51,495 nucleotides of DNA from Burkholderiales bacterium (GTDB taxonomy: Bacteria; Pseudomonadota; Gammaproteobacteria; Burkholderiales; Burkholderiaceae_E): positions 1 to 51,495 of the forward strand of contig JAIYCW010000029.1 of the NCBI GenBank assembly GCA_027487815.1. Direction: 5' to 3'. The notes beneath the pieces are model-generated. The model searched no databases. It was not told where the DNA came from and saw nothing but the letters and a program-made list of their open reading frames with translations. This document shows positions 28,561-38,350 of the stretch, piece after piece (position 1 is the first letter of the stretch; each line of letters opens with the position of its first letter). A program made the position numbers and the translations under genes.

Positions 28561-30876
28561 TCAGAAGCCCGTACCGATCTGGAACTGGAAGCGCTGGGTG
28601 CGATCTCCGCTTTCGGTGCGTAGCGGAAAGCCCAGGCTGAACTTCATCGGGCCGAAAGGCGAAAGCCAGCTGATCCCTGCACCGGCGGAAAACCGCAGCG
28701 AGCTCAAGCTCACATTGTTCAACGAATACACGTTACCTGCATCCACAAAAGTGAAGCTTCGAAAGCTTCTGTCGTTGCCAGTTCCGGGCAATGGAAACTG
28801 CAACTCGGCCGAACCTACCAGGCGAACCTGTCCGCCCAATGGGACGTTATCCACCGGATCACGACTGCCACCCAGCGAGGAAGCCTGAAAGCCCCGTACA
28901 GATCCGATGCCGCCAGCATAGAAATTCTTGAAAAGTGGATAGTCCTTACCGCCATAGCCGCGGCCGTAGCCGAGGTCTCCATTCAGGGCGAACACAACAT
29001 CTTTGGTCACTGGCCGATACCATTGGTGCAGGTAGGTAGTGCGAACATACTGCAGATCAAGTACCGGCACTGCGACCTCAACATTGGCGGATTGCAGCTG
29101 CCCGCGCGTCGGAATAAACGCAGAATCACGCGAATCGCGGCGCCATCCCACGGTGCCTACCAGCGCCCGGGGTGAGGTACCGAATTTATTGCTGTAGTCA
29201 ATGAAGCGCTGGGGTGCATTGGCCCCGAGGTTCAGATCATTGCCTTCAATGTTCACCCCGAAAAAGAGCCGATCAACCTCGGTATAGGGAATACCGAAGG
29301 TCACGCCAGTACCAATGGTGCGAATGGAGTAATCACCCAGGCGCAGAAAGGCAGCGTTAAAGGTCCGTACATAGAAGTCGAAAGTCCGGCTAATGCCATC
29401 TTCCGTGAAATAGGGATCGGTGAACGAAAGGTTGACGGTACGATTTAGTCGGCTGGTGTTGGCTTCAATGCGCACTGCATTACCAGTTCCGAGAAAGTTC
29501 GCCTGATTCAGGTTGGCGGAGATGATGATTTTTTCTGTAGACGAAAAACCGACCCCCGCACCAATAGAGCCAGTGGGGCGCTCTTCAACCGTAACCACTA
29601 CATCTACCTGGTCGGCGGCCTCAGCTACTGGCTGCGTGCCGATCCTGACTTCCTTGAAATAGCCCAAGCGGTCGATACGCTCGCGCGACAACCTGATTTT
29701 GTCCGCGTCATACCAGGAGTCTTCAAACTGACGCATCTCCCGGCGAATCACTTCATCGCGGGTTTTCACATTACCCACAACATTGATTCGACGCACATAA
29801 ACGCGGCGCCCCGGATCAACAAGGATGTTAAAACCCACTTCGGATTTTTCACGTTGAATTTCCGGCACGGGATTCACATTGGCGAATGCATAACCCAACT
29901 CGCCCAAGCGGTCATTGATGCGCTTGGTGGCATCCGCAATCCGCTGACCCGAATAAGTCTCACCCGGGCTCAAACGCAAAAGGCTTCGAAACTCTTCTTC
30001 CCGGCCAAGCAGATTTCCACCCAGCTTGACTTCACCCAAGCGAAACAGCTTGCCTTCGATGATCCCAACAGTGATCTGCACATCATCTTTGTCGGGGCTG
30101 ATGGATACTTGAGTGGAGTCAATGGTGGCTTCCAGATAACCACGATTCAGATAAAACGAACGCAGGGCTTCGAGGTCACCGGCCAGTTTTTCCCGGGAAT
30201 AGCGGTCGTTTTTTGTGTACCAGGACAACCAGTTGGGCGTTGCCAAACGCATCTGGTCAATCAATTCGGCATCGCGAAAGGCTTTGTTGCCAGTGAAGAT
30301 AATTGATCTGATCTTGGCGACTTCACCCTCTTCAATCGCCAGGGAAATCCCCACCCGATTGCGCTCCAGTGGGGTGACCGTGCTGGTGACCTTCACCGCA
30401 TATCGCCCGCGCGAAAGATAAAGCCGCTTGATTTCCTGCTCTGCGCGCTCAAGCACGCTTCGATCAAATATCCGTGCCTCTGCCAATCCTTGCCCGCGCA
30501 GCGCCTTGATCAGATTGTCTTTTTCGATGTCCTTGGAACCCGTGACGTCGATAGAAGCAATCGCAGGCCGCTCTTCGAGATAGACCACCAGTACACTGTT
30601 TTCATTTTCCAGGCGCACATCGCGAAAAAATCCGGTAGCGAACAAAGCACGAATGGCTTCGGCGGCTTTCTCAGCGCTGAGGGTTTCGCCGACCCTTACC
30701 GGAAGATAGCCAAACACCGTGCCGGCCTCGGTGCGTTGAATGCCTTCCACACGGATATCGCGAACTACAAACGGTGTAAAAGCCATTGCAGCACTGAACA
30801 TCATGCTTGCGGCTACTGCAATCGCACTGCGCACTAAGGCGTGCGGCCCTGGGCGCGAAGTGCGCTTGAATGTCAT
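28561..30876 (-). CDS. bamA: Outer membrane protein assembly factor BamA
   Basis: Core of the BAM complex that inserts beta-barrel proteins. 771 aa: signal peptide to about residue 32 (AMAF), five POTRA domains (about 33-430), then a 16-strand barrel with the lid-lock motif VRGF (GSVRGFQASS) and a C-terminal aromatic ending in FQIGTGF. Its ATG overlaps the rseP stop by four bases. Forty bases separate it from ompH. Confidence 0.97.
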   Translation of the reverse strand: MTFKRTSRPGPHALVRSAIAVAASMMFSAAMAFTPFVVRDIRVEGIQRTEAGTVFGYLPVRVGETLSAEKAAEAIRALFATGFFRDVRLENENSVLVVYLEERPAIASIDVTGSKDIEKDNLIKALRGQGLAEARIFDRSVLERAEQEIKRLYLSRGRYAVKVTSTVTPLERNRVGISLAIEEGEVAKIRSIIFTGNKAFRDAELIDQMRLATPNWLSWYTKNDRYSREKLAGDLEALRSFYLNRGYLEATIDSTQVSISPDKDDVQITVGIIEGKLFRLGEVKLGGNLLGREEEFRSLLRLSPGETYSGQRIADATKRINDRLGELGYAFANVNPVPEIQREKSEVGFNILVDPGRRVYVRRINVVGNVKTRDEVIRREMRQFEDSWYDADKIRLSRERIDRLGYFKEVRIGTQPVAEAADQVDVVVTVEERPTGSIGAGVGFSSTEKIIISANLNQANFLGTGNAVRIEANTSRLNRTVNLSFTDPYFTEDGISRTFDFYVRTFNAAFLRLGDYSIRTIGTGVTFGIPYTEVDRLFFGVNIEGNDLNLGANAPQRFIDYSNKFGTSPRALVGTVGWRRDSRDSAFIPTRGQLQSANVEVAVPVLDLQYVRTTYLHQWYRPVTKDVVFALNGDLGYGRGYGGKDYPLFKNFYAGGIGSVRGFQASSLGGSRDPVDNVPLGGQVRLVGSAELQFPLPGTGNDRSFRSFTFVDAGNVYSLNNVSLSSLRFSAGAGISWLSPFGPMKFSLGFPLRTESGDRTQRFQFQIGTGF

Positions 30877-32228
30877 ATGGGTCCGATGAGTCGCGTTATA
30901 TCGTTAAACAAAGCCACCACCATCATCGCGCCGATCAGCCCGATACCTATACGTTGAGTCCATTCAACAAAGGCTTCGGGCAGCGGCCGACCATGGATCG
31001 CTTCGAGGCCGTAATATACCAAATGCCCTCCATCCAATACGGGGATAGGGAGCAGATTCAACACGCCCAGGCTCACGCTGATCAGTGCCAAAAACGTCAG
31101 GTATGACAACCAGCCGATTCGGGCACTTTGTCCAGCGTAATCGGCGATGGCTACCGGGCCGCTCAAGTTATTCCAGGACAGCTGCCCGGAGAGCATCTTG
31201 CCCAGCATGCGCAGGGAGAAAATGGACATATCCCAGGTTTGCTGCGCGCCACGCACAAATGCATCAACTCCGCTGTATTGCATCGTCTGCATGGCTACCT
31301 TATTACTCAGCCCCGCTCCTATGCGGCCTACCACCGCACCGTCCTCTGCAGCCTTCCCCACTGGCGTCACGTCCAGTGTGGTCGTGAGCTCGCCACGTTG
31401 CAGCTTGAGTGTCAGCGCCTTATCCACATTGGCTCGCACCCGGCTGATCAGCTCACTGGCTCGCGCAACAGGCTCACCGTTGACTTCAAGCACGATATCG
31501 CCGGGTTGCATCCCGGCCCGCTCAGCAGGCTCACCCGGAACCAATTGAGTGACTTGGATCGCTCCCAGCTCAAGATCGAGACCCAGCGAGCGCATGAAAT
31601 CTTTCTCCACTTCCCCTTCGGGCAGACCGGCTGTGGGCACCACGAGCTGCGCCACACCACCTGCGCGCTGCACCTGAATCTGGGCATCCCGGCGATCCAC
31701 CACAACTTCCAGCAATTTCAACCGAGCATCGTTCCAGGACTGCACCGCCTTGCCATCCAGCGTCAGCACCTTGTCTCCAGCCTGAACTCCTGCCGCAAAG
31801 GCAGCCGTGTCCTTGGCAGGAGTGCCAAGAATCGGCGCGGGCTCCTGAGTGCCGACCATACTGACAATGGCGTAAAGTCCAATGGCCAAAAGGAAGTTGG
31901 CCACCGGCCCGGCGATCACAATCGCTGAGCGCTGGGCCAGCGACTTTTGGGTGAAGGCACGGGGCAACTCTGCCGCAGGAATGGGGGTTTCCCGATCCTC
32001 GCGCTCATCGAGCATCTTCACATAGCCCCCAAGAGGGATTGCGCTGATCGACCACTGCTCGCGATCGGCACCAACCGTCCAGCTCAACAGGGGCCTGCCA
32101 AAACCAATCGAAAACTTCAGCACCTTGACGCCGAAGTATCGGGCCACCAGGTAGTGACCTAACTCATGGACGAACACCAACAAGCCAAGTGCTACAACAA
32201 ATGCCAACAGGGTTTGAATCAGGGTCAT
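30873..32228 (-). CDS. rseP: Site-2 protease RseP
   Basis: Intramembrane zinc metalloprotease cutting anti-sigma factor RseA and remnant signal peptides. 451 aa, with HELGH in helix 1, two PDZ domains (GVQAGDKVLTLDGK and AGMQPGDIVLEVNG) and the second zinc motif NLLPIPVLDGGHL. Starts at ATG 32228, overlapping the dxr stop (ATGA). Confidence 0.96.
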   Translation of the reverse strand: MTLIQTLLAFVVALGLLVFVHELGHYLVARYFGVKVLKFSIGFGRPLLSWTVGADREQWSISAIPLGGYVKMLDEREDRETPIPAAELPRAFTQKSLAQRSAIVIAGPVANFLLAIGLYAIVSMVGTQEPAPILGTPAKDTAAFAAGVQAGDKVLTLDGKAVQSWNDARLKLLEVVVDRRDAQIQVQRAGGVAQLVVPTAGLPEGEVEKDFMRSLGLDLELGAIQVTQLVPGEPAERAGMQPGDIVLEVNGEPVARASELISRVRANVDKALTLKLQRGELTTTLDVTPVGKAAEDGAVVGRIGAGLSNKVAMQTMQYSGVDAFVRGAQQTWDMSIFSLRMLGKMLSGQLSWNNLSGPVAIADYAGQSARIGWLSYLTFLALISVSLGVLNLLPIPVLDGGHLVYYGLEAIHGRPLPEAFVEWTQRIGIGLIGAMMVVALFNDITRLIGPI

Positions 32229-33442
32229 GCGGTCCACTCCTTGGCGACTTCACGCGCCAATGTTCGACTGATATCGTCAATCTCAAGCAAGTCTTCAAAG
32301 CAGTTCACTCGCTCAAGGGCATAGCGGGGCCACAAATCATCGCAAACCCGCCGATTTAATCGCTCAATATCGCCAAAACAAATCTGCCGGTCGAGGAACA
32401 TTGCCACAGCCACCTCATTGGCCGCATTCAGAATACAGGCACTGGCGCCGCCTGCGGCCATGGCCTCAAAAGCCAGCGACAAACAGCCAAAACGGTCCAG
32501 ATCCGGCGCTTCGAACTCCAGCCGACCGTGTTTGGCCAAATCGAGGCGACCGACGCCGCTTTCAAGACGCATCGGAAAGCCCATGGCTTGCGCGATCGGT
32601 GTGCGCATATCGGGATTGCCCAACTGCGCCAGGGTCGACCCATCGGCATACTCCACCATCGAATGCACAATGCTTTGCGGATGCACCAGCACTTCAAGCT
32701 GCTCGGCGCCCAGCCCAAACAAATAGTGAGCTTCAATGACTTCAAGCCCTTTGTTCATAAGGGTCGCGGAGTCGACTGATATCTTGCGTCCCATCGACCA
32801 CTTTGGATGCGCGCAGGCCTGCTCGGGCGTGGCTTGCTCCATCATCTCGCGGCTCCAGGTGCGAAATGGCCCGCCGGATGCCGTCAGCACCACCCGAGTG
32901 ACCCCTTGCGGCGTCACCGGCATGCAATTCAGGGCGCTGGGGTTGAGGCACTGAAAAATCGCGTTGTGCTCGCTATCGATTGGAATGACGGTAGCGCCGC
33001 CGGCACGAGCCCGCTCGATAAACAAACCACCGCCCATCACCAGTGTTTCCTTGTTGGCAAGCAAGATCGTTTTCCCGGCATCAGCAGCGGCCAAGGTAGA
33101 TTGCAACCCGGCGGCGCCCACGATAGCTGCCATGACCTGGTCAACTTCAGGCGCACCTGCAAGCATCTTTAATCCTGCTTCGCCAATCTCGGCTTGCGGT
33201 AACGATGCCCCAGGTGCCCGCTGCTTATACAACTCCAGCCATTGCGCTCGAGCCGCTTCGTCTTTCAGAGCCACCATATGCGGGCGCACCTGAATGCAAA
33301 TGTCGACCAAGTCGCTGACTCGAGTGAAGCCAGACACTCCAAACACTTCAAAGCGCTCAGGATGCCGGGCCACAACATCCAGGGTGCTTGCGCCGATCGA
33401 GCCGGTTGCGCCAAGGATGCTGACCTGCAGAGGCTTGGTCAT
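32225..33442 (-). CDS. dxr: 1-deoxy-D-xylulose 5-phosphate reductoisomerase
   Basis: Second step of the MEP isoprenoid pathway, feeding UppS. 405 aa. NADPH motif GATGSIGASTLDVV at the N-terminus, LANKETLVMGG, metal-binding IPIDSEHNAIFQCL and the flexible loop region TASGGPFR are intact. ATG at 33442 overlaps the cdsA stop. Confidence 0.97.
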   Translation of the reverse strand: MTKPLQVSILGATGSIGASTLDVVARHPERFEVFGVSGFTRVSDLVDICIQVRPHMVALKDEAARAQWLELYKQRAPGASLPQAEIGEAGLKMLAGAPEVDQVMAAIVGAAGLQSTLAAADAGKTILLANKETLVMGGGLFIERARAGGATVIPIDSEHNAIFQCLNPSALNCMPVTPQGVTRVVLTASGGPFRTWSREMMEQATPEQACAHPKWSMGRKISVDSATLMNKGLEVIEAHYLFGLGAEQLEVLVHPQSIVHSMVEYADGSTLAQLGNPDMRTPIAQAMGFPMRLESGVGRLDLAKHGRLEFEAPDLDRFGCLSLAFEAMAAGGASACILNAANEVAVAMFLDRQICFGDIERLNRRVCDDLWPRYALERVNCFEDLLEIDDISRTLAREVAKEWTA

Positions 33443-34293
33443 GCTACCAACCACAGGCTAGCCGCCAACGCTGCTGGCATGGCCGGAATCAACGCATCAA
33501 TCCGGTCTAGCACTCCGCCATGCCCGGGCAAAATCCAACCGGAATCCTTTTCTCCAGCCTGGCGCTTCAGTAAGGACTCGAATAAATCACCGATGATGCT
33601 CAACACTACGAGCATACTCATCACAAGCGCCGCACCAAGGGGTGACCACAATGCCACCGCCTGGGCATTCAAGGTCAGCGCCAACCCAGGCGCCGCTGCA
33701 AGCGACCAAGCGATGATTAACACCAGTACCCAACCCCCAAATGCGCCTTCCCAACTTTTGCCCGGACTCACCCGCGGCGCAAGCTTACGGCGGCCAAACT
33801 GGCGCCCCACAAAATAGGCACCAATATCGGCCACCCACACAATTGCAAGCGCTGACAGCAGCCAGGCCACACCAAATTTGTGGAGCTCAAAAAGTGCCAC
33901 CCAGCAGGCCAGCAATCCAAAAAAAGCGACCAAATAGCCGCCCGAGGAAGCCTCCGGCCGAGACAGCCGCCACAGTCCTCCAATGAACCAAGCCGCGGCA
34001 ATGCCAGCCCAAAGCCACAGTGCCTCGCCTGGCACAAAACCGGTAGCAGTACGCAAGTGCAAATAAGCCAGTGAAGCAATCACCACACTTAACCCGAGCA
34101 GCACCGGCTGGCTGGCTTGATATCTGCGCCCTTTTTTTGCAGCTGCCAGTGACAGCAGACGCCCCCACTCGTAGGCCGCAATCGCAAGCAGCACCAGAGT
34201 TGCAAAAGGCCAAGCCCACCACTGGCTAGTCATCATGGCTGGCACCAGCACAGCAAGCAGAACCAGAGCGGTCAGGACCCGCGGCAGTAGCAT
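33439..34293 (-). CDS. cdsA: Phosphatidate cytidylyltransferase
   Basis: Makes CDP-diacylglycerol for all phospholipids. 284 aa, seven or eight membrane helices, with the signature block running from SPGKSWEGAFGGW to DLFESLLKRQAGEKDSGWIL and PGHGGVLDRID at the end. Six bases after uppS. Confidence 0.96.
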   Translation of the reverse strand: MLLPRVLTALVLLAVLVPAMMTSQWWAWPFATLVLLAIAAYEWGRLLSLAAAKKGRRYQASQPVLLGLSVVIASLAYLHLRTATGFVPGEALWLWAGIAAAWFIGGLWRLSRPEASSGGYLVAFFGLLACWVALFELHKFGVAWLLSALAIVWVADIGAYFVGRQFGRRKLAPRVSPGKSWEGAFGGWVLVLIIAWSLAAAPGLALTLNAQAVALWSPLGAALVMSMLVVLSIIGDLFESLLKRQAGEKDSGWILPGHGGVLDRIDALIPAMPAALAASLWLVA

Positions 34294-34299
34294 CCGGAC

Positions 34300-35079
34300 C
34301 TAGCCAAGCGCCGAAGCGGCCTTGGTGTTGGGCAGCACTTGCGCGCTGGTTCGACCAAAGCGCCTTTCGCGTTGGCGGTAAGAATCAATCGCCGTTTCAA
34401 TCGATTGTTGATCGAAGTCAGGCCAGTACTGGTCAGTGAAATAAAGCTCGGTATAAGCGAGCTGCCACAACAGAAAATTGCTGATGCGCTGCTCGCCACC
34501 CGTGCGGATAAACAAATCAGGCTCAGGCGCGTAGCTCATGACCAGATACGGCGCCAACTGCTCTTCAGTGAGCGGCCCAACTTGATGAACGATCTCGGGA
34601 TGCTCACGCAACATTCGCTGAGTTGCTTGAAGCAGGTCCCAACGGCCGCCGTAGTTCGCTGCCACGGTCAGGGTGAGGCGCTTGTTGTTGGCGGTTTTGA
34701 GTTCAGAAGCTTGAATAAGCTCCTGCAAACGTGGCTCAAAAGGGCTCAAATCCCCCACCACTTTCAGGCGGATATCGTTGGCATGAAGCTGCCGGACCTC
34801 GCGCTCAAGCGCGGTCACAAACAAACGCATCAGGACAGAAACTTCCTCAGCCGGGCGACGCCAGTTCTCCGAACTGAAAGCAAACAACGTCAAATACTCC
34901 ACGCCCAAGCGTGCGCAGGTCTCGACACTGCGACGTACGGCATCGACGCCTTTGGAGTGCCCGGCAACCCTGGGCAGATGTCGCTCGGTGGCCCAGCGCC
35001 CATTACCATCCATGATGATGGCCAGGTGCCTGGGCACTGCAGGTGCTTGCGGTACGACCTGGGTTGAGCTTTTGAACAT
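34300..35079 (-). CDS. uppS: Undecaprenyl diphosphate synthase
   Basis: Cis-prenyltransferase making the C55 carrier for peptidoglycan and O-antigen. 259 aa, with IIMDGNGRW (catalytic Asp24), [18 protein letters not shown] and [20 protein letters not shown]. Complete. It lies 13 bases downstream of frr. Confidence 0.97.
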   Translation of the reverse strand: MFKSSTQVVPQAPAVPRHLAIIMDGNGRWATERHLPRVAGHSKGVDAVRRSVETCARLGVEYLTLFAFSSENWRRPAEEVSVLMRLFVTALEREVRQLHANDIRLKVVGDLSPFEPRLQELIQASELKTANNKRLTLTVAANYGGRWDLLQATQRMLREHPEIVHQVGPLTEEQLAPYLVMSYAPEPDLFIRTGGEQRISNFLLWQLAYTELYFTDQYWPDFDQQSIETAIDSYRQRERRFGRTSAQVLPNTKAASALG

Positions 35080-35092
35080 GGGCCGCAGTGAC

Positions 35093-35653
35093 CTAGATGG
35101 TCATCACTTCCTGTTCTTTGGCGCTAAGCAACTTATCGACTTCGCCAATAAAGCGATCGGTGAGTTTCTGATTATCGTCCTGGGCTCGGCGCTCGTCGTC
35201 TTCCGAGATTTCCTTGTCCTTAAGCAGTTTTTTCAATTGCTCATTGGCCTCGCGCCGCAAATTGCGCACCGCGACCCGGGCATGCTCGCCCTCGGACTTC
35301 ACCACCTTGACCAGCTCTTTACGGCGTTCCTCGGACAAGGCAGGCATCGGGATACGCAGCAAATCACCAACCGACACTGGATTCAGGCCCAGATCCGATT
35401 CGCGGATCGCCCGATCAATGGCCTGGCCCATCTTCTTTTCCCAGGGCGAAACACCGATGGTGCGCCCATCAAGCAAGGTCACGTTGGCCACTTGATTGAT
35501 CGGTGTGGGCGTGCCGTAGTAATCGACCATTACGTTATCAAGCAAGCCGGTATGAACGCGGCCGGTGCGGATACGGCCCAGTGCAGTTTTCAGGGCCTCC
35601 ATCGAGCGCTCCATTTTTTGCTGGGTAGTTTCGCGAATTTGCTCAATTGTCAT
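35093..35653 (-). CDS. frr: Ribosome recycling factor
   Basis: Splits post-termination ribosomes with EF-G. 186 aa. Conserved blocks are [12 protein letters not shown]-like ([30 protein letters not shown]) and the closing helix with [11 protein letters not shown]. Two adjacent ATG codons follow AGGAG; the second (35653) has the better spacing of five bases. Confidence 0.97.
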   Translation of the reverse strand: MTIEQIRETTQQKMERSMEALKTALGRIRTGRVHTGLLDNVMVDYYGTPTPINQVANVTLLDGRTIGVSPWEKKMGQAIDRAIRESDLGLNPVSVGDLLRIPMPALSEERRKELVKVVKSEGEHARVAVRNLRREANEQLKKLLKDKEISEDDERRAQDDNQKLTDRFIGEVDKLLSAKEQEVMTI

Positions 35654-35702
35654 CATTTCTCCTTCAATCAACACAGCACAAACATTGCCCTGGGCTCAAC
35701 GC

Positions 35703-36413
35703 CTAAACATGGACCAGTGTGCCCTCTTCTTCGCCGCGAATTATGCGTGACAGCGCGCCTTCCTTGAACAAGGAAAATACGCGAATCGGCAAGCGTTGAT
35801 CACGGCAAAGCGCAAAGGCCGTGGCATCCATCACCCGCAGATCGCGCGAAATGGCTTCATCAAAACTGATGCGTGAATAACGCGTTGCGCTCGGATCCTT
35901 CATAGGATCGGCAGTGTAGATACCGTCCACTTTGGTAGCTTTGAGAACGACTTCGGCGCCAATCTCTGCACCGCGCAACGCTGCCGCTGTATCGGTGGTG
36001 AAAAATGGGTTTCCGGTACCGGCCGCAAAAATGACGACCTTACCCTCTTCTAGATACCGCAAGGCCTTGGGCCGAATATAGGGCTCGACCACCTGCTCAA
36101 TCTTCAAAGCCGACTGCACCCGGGCTGGGGTGCCGCAATGGCGCAGCGCATCTTGCAGCGCCAAGGCGTTCATTACCGTGGCCAACATGCCCATATAGTC
36201 GGCAGTGGCGCGGTCCATGCCCATCGCGCTTGCTGCTGACATTCCGCGGAAGATGTTCCCGCCTCCTATGACCACCGCAAGTTCGGTGCCCTGCTTGACC
36301 ACAGCACCAATTTCTTCGCACATGCGGGCCAAAACGGCCTGGTTGATGCCATAAGCATCTTCGCCCATCAGGGCTTCACCGGATAACTTCAGTAATACGC
36401 GTTTGTGAGCCAT
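35703..36413 (-). CDS. pyrH: UMP kinase
   Basis: Phosphorylates UMP to UDP. 236 aa amino-acid-kinase fold: [35 protein letters not shown] and [19 protein letters not shown]. Complete. A strong hairpin without a U tract lies between tsf and this gene. Confidence 0.97.
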   Translation of the reverse strand: MAHKRVLLKLSGEALMGEDAYGINQAVLARMCEEIGAVVKQGTELAVVIGGGNIFRGMSAASAMGMDRATADYMGMLATVMNALALQDALRHCGTPARVQSALKIEQVVEPYIRPKALRYLEEGKVVIFAAGTGNPFFTTDTAAALRGAEIGAEVVLKATKVDGIYTADPMKDPSATRYSRISFDEAISRDLRVMDATAFALCRDQRLPIRVFSLFKEGALSRIIRGEEEGTLVHV

Positions 36414-36433
36414 GGGCCAATCAGGTGGAGTTC

Positions 36434-36465
36434 GAGGTAGACAACGACGGGCGTTAGTCTACCTC
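36434..36465 (-). other. Strong hairpin in the tsf-pyrH gap
   Basis: Arms GAGGTAGAC and GTCTACCTC pair perfectly over 9 bp, and the stem continues with AACG/CGTT after a single bulged base, around a five-base loop. No T tract follows on either strand, so it is not a standard intrinsic terminator. It occupies the middle of the 73-base gap, about 20 bases before the pyrH ATG. Confidence 0.6.
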
Positions 36466-36486
36466 TTCTTAGTCCCTGACTCTTGC

Positions 36487-37374
36487 CTAGCGGGCAGCAG
36501 CAGCGGCTTGCGCGGCCACTTCGGCAGCAAAGTCATTGACTTTCTTCTCAATACCCTCGCCCACGATAAACAAGGTAAAGCTGGCAACACTGGCCTGCTT
36601 TTGCTTGAGCAACTGCTCGATGCTCAATTTGTCGTCCTTCACAAATACTTGACCGAGCAGCGTGACTTCCTTAAGAAACTTCTGCACGGTACCTTCCACC
36701 ATCTTGGCGATGATTTCGGGTGGCTTGCCAGATTCGGCGGCCTTTTGCTCAGCAATCGAGCGCTCACGCTCGATATCCGCAGCTGAGACGCCGTCTTTGC
36801 TCAAAGACTTGGGCTTGCTGGCAGCGATGTGCATTGCCAGGTCTTTCCCCAGGCCCTCATCACCACCCACCAGATCGAGCAACACACCGATCTTCGAGCC
36901 GCCATGTACGTAGCTCGTGACTTTGCCCTGTGCCTCAATGCGCTGGAAACGGCGCACGCTGATATTTTCCCCAATCTTGCCGACCAGAGCGGTGCGTACG
37001 ACCTCGACCGGCTGGCCGTCAATGGTCAGCGCCAGCAAGGCATCCACATCGGCTGGCGAGTGCTCGGCCACCAAGTCAGCGAGCTTGGCTGCAAAAGCCA
37101 TGAAGTCATCGTTTTTGGCAACGAAATCGGTTTCGCTATTCAGCTCAACAATAGCGGCGAGCTTTTGATCTGCGCTGATTGAGAGGCCCACGACGCCTTC
37201 AGCAGCGACCCGGCTAGCGGCTTTACTTGCCTTGCTGCCCAGGCGCACGCGAAGGATTTCTTCAGCTTTGCCAAGATCGCCCTGCGCTTCTGTGAGGGCT
37301 TTTTTGCATTCCATCATCGGAGCATCGGTCTTTTCCCGAAGCTCTTTCACCATTGCAGCGGTAATTTCTGCCAT
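36487..37374 (-). CDS. tsf: Elongation factor Ts
   Basis: Nucleotide exchange factor for EF-Tu. 295 aa, with the N-terminal UBA-like motif [22 protein letters not shown], the [10 protein letters not shown] core motif and [14 protein letters not shown] in the second core subdomain. Follows rpsB with a terminator-like hairpin between. Confidence 0.97.
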   Translation of the reverse strand: MAEITAAMVKELREKTDAPMMECKKALTEAQGDLGKAEEILRVRLGSKASKAASRVAAEGVVGLSISADQKLAAIVELNSETDFVAKNDDFMAFAAKLADLVAEHSPADVDALLALTIDGQPVEVVRTALVGKIGENISVRRFQRIEAQGKVTSYVHGGSKIGVLLDLVGGDEGLGKDLAMHIAASKPKSLSKDGVSAADIERERSIAEQKAAESGKPPEIIAKMVEGTVQKFLKEVTLLGQVFVKDDKLSIEQLLKQKQASVASFTLFIVGEGIEKKVNDFAAEVAAQAAAAAR

Positions 37375-37398
37375 TGCGGATACTCAATTCATTGAAAT

Positions 37399-37430
37399 AA
37401 AAAACGACGCTGGCCCCGCGAGGAGCCAGC
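37399..37430 (-). terminator. Terminator/attenuator between rpsB and tsf
   Basis: On the minus strand, 6-bp arms GCTGGC/GCCAGC around a ten-base loop are followed, after GTCG, by TTTTTT. Partial termination here would give more S2 mRNA than EF-Ts mRNA. E. coli is known to have an attenuator at the same place. Confidence 0.55.
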
Positions 37431-37452
37431 CCTTTGACACTTTCGGTGGGGT

Positions 37453-38208
37453 TCAGGCCTGGGCCGAATCCACTTCCACAAACTCTTCCCCGCCCGCGGT
37501 ACTGACCGCTTCCACGGTTTCATTGAGCGCCTGGGCACGACCTTCAAGAATCGCGTCTGCAATTCCGCGGGCATACAAGCGAATTGCACGCCCTGAATCA
37601 TCATTGCCGGGGATGACAAAATCAATACCGAGCGGCGAATGGTTGGTGTCGACCACTGCAATTACTGGAATACCAAGCTTTTTGGCTTCAGTAATCGCAA
37701 TCTTGTGGTATCCGACGTCAATCACGAAAATGGCGTCTGGCAGGCCAGTCATTTCCTTGATTCCGCCCAGGCTCACCTGCAGCTTTTCAAGCTCGCGGGT
37801 AAACATGAGCGCTTCTTTTTTGCTCAAGCGCTCATGGCCGCCCTCGGCCACGGTGGCTTCCATATCCTTCAAGCGCTTGATGGAGCCCTTGACGGTTTTG
37901 AAGTTGGTAAGCATGCCGCCCAGCCAACGCTGGTCAACATAGGGCACGCCAGCTCGTGCTGCTTCTTCAGCGATGATTTCACGGGCCTGGCGCTTGGTGC
38001 CAACGAACAGCACATTGCCGCGATTGCGGGCGAGTTGGCGAATGTATTTAGCCGCCTCGTCATAAGCAACGACTGTCTTTTCGAGGTTGACGATGTGGAT
38101 TTTATTGCGATGGCCGAAAATATACGGGGCCATCTTGGGGTTCCAGAAACGGGTTTGGTGACCAAAATGGACCCCCGCCTCCAGCATTTGGCGCATGGTA
38201 ACTGACAT
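37453..38208 (-). CDS. rpsB: 30S ribosomal protein S2
   Basis: 251 aa. Begins [26 protein letters not shown], with the [11 protein letters not shown] and [16 protein letters not shown] blocks, all typical. The ATG at 38208 has AAGGAG eight bases upstream. First gene of the translation and envelope super-operon, preceded by a structured leader. Confidence 0.97.
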   Translation of the reverse strand: MSVTMRQMLEAGVHFGHQTRFWNPKMAPYIFGHRNKIHIVNLEKTVVAYDEAAKYIRQLARNRGNVLFVGTKRQAREIIAEEAARAGVPYVDQRWLGGMLTNFKTVKGSIKRLKDMEATVAEGGHERLSKKEALMFTRELEKLQVSLGGIKEMTGLPDAIFVIDVGYHKIAITEAKKLGIPVIAVVDTNHSPLGIDFVIPGNDDSGRAIRLYARGIADAILEGRAQALNETVEAVSTAGGEEFVEVDSAQA

Positions 38209-38233
38209 GAATAACACTCCTTGGGTTGACAAT

Positions 38234-38305
38234 ACGGAGCTGCAAATCTTGTCCGGCGAACTCCCCGTTAAGGAGAGCACCCGTGCCGGGGACCCTGCAT
38301 TCCGT
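38234..38305 (-). promoter_or_regulatory. Structured rpsB leader RNA
   Basis: The minus-strand leader folds by eye into three nested stems: ACGGA/TCCGT with TGCA/TGCA at the base, GTCC..GGC/GCCGGAC with two bulged bases in the middle, and CTCTCC/GGGGAG around TTAAC at the tip. It ends 26 bases before the ATG, just short of the Shine-Dalgarno. S2 is known to repress its own operon through leader RNA in Gammaproteobacteria; the same role here is inference. Confidence 0.5.
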
Positions 38306-38338
38306 GTGATTACTGCCTGAAACCAACTCCAGACAGCC

Positions 38339-38344
38339 TATAAT
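38339..38344 (+). promoter_or_regulatory. map -10 box (leaderless start)
   Basis: A perfect TATAAT ends seven bases before the A of the map ATG, so transcription should start on the start codon itself. There is no Shine-Dalgarno. The -35 region is poor. Confidence 0.5.
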
Positions 38345-38350
38345 CATAGC

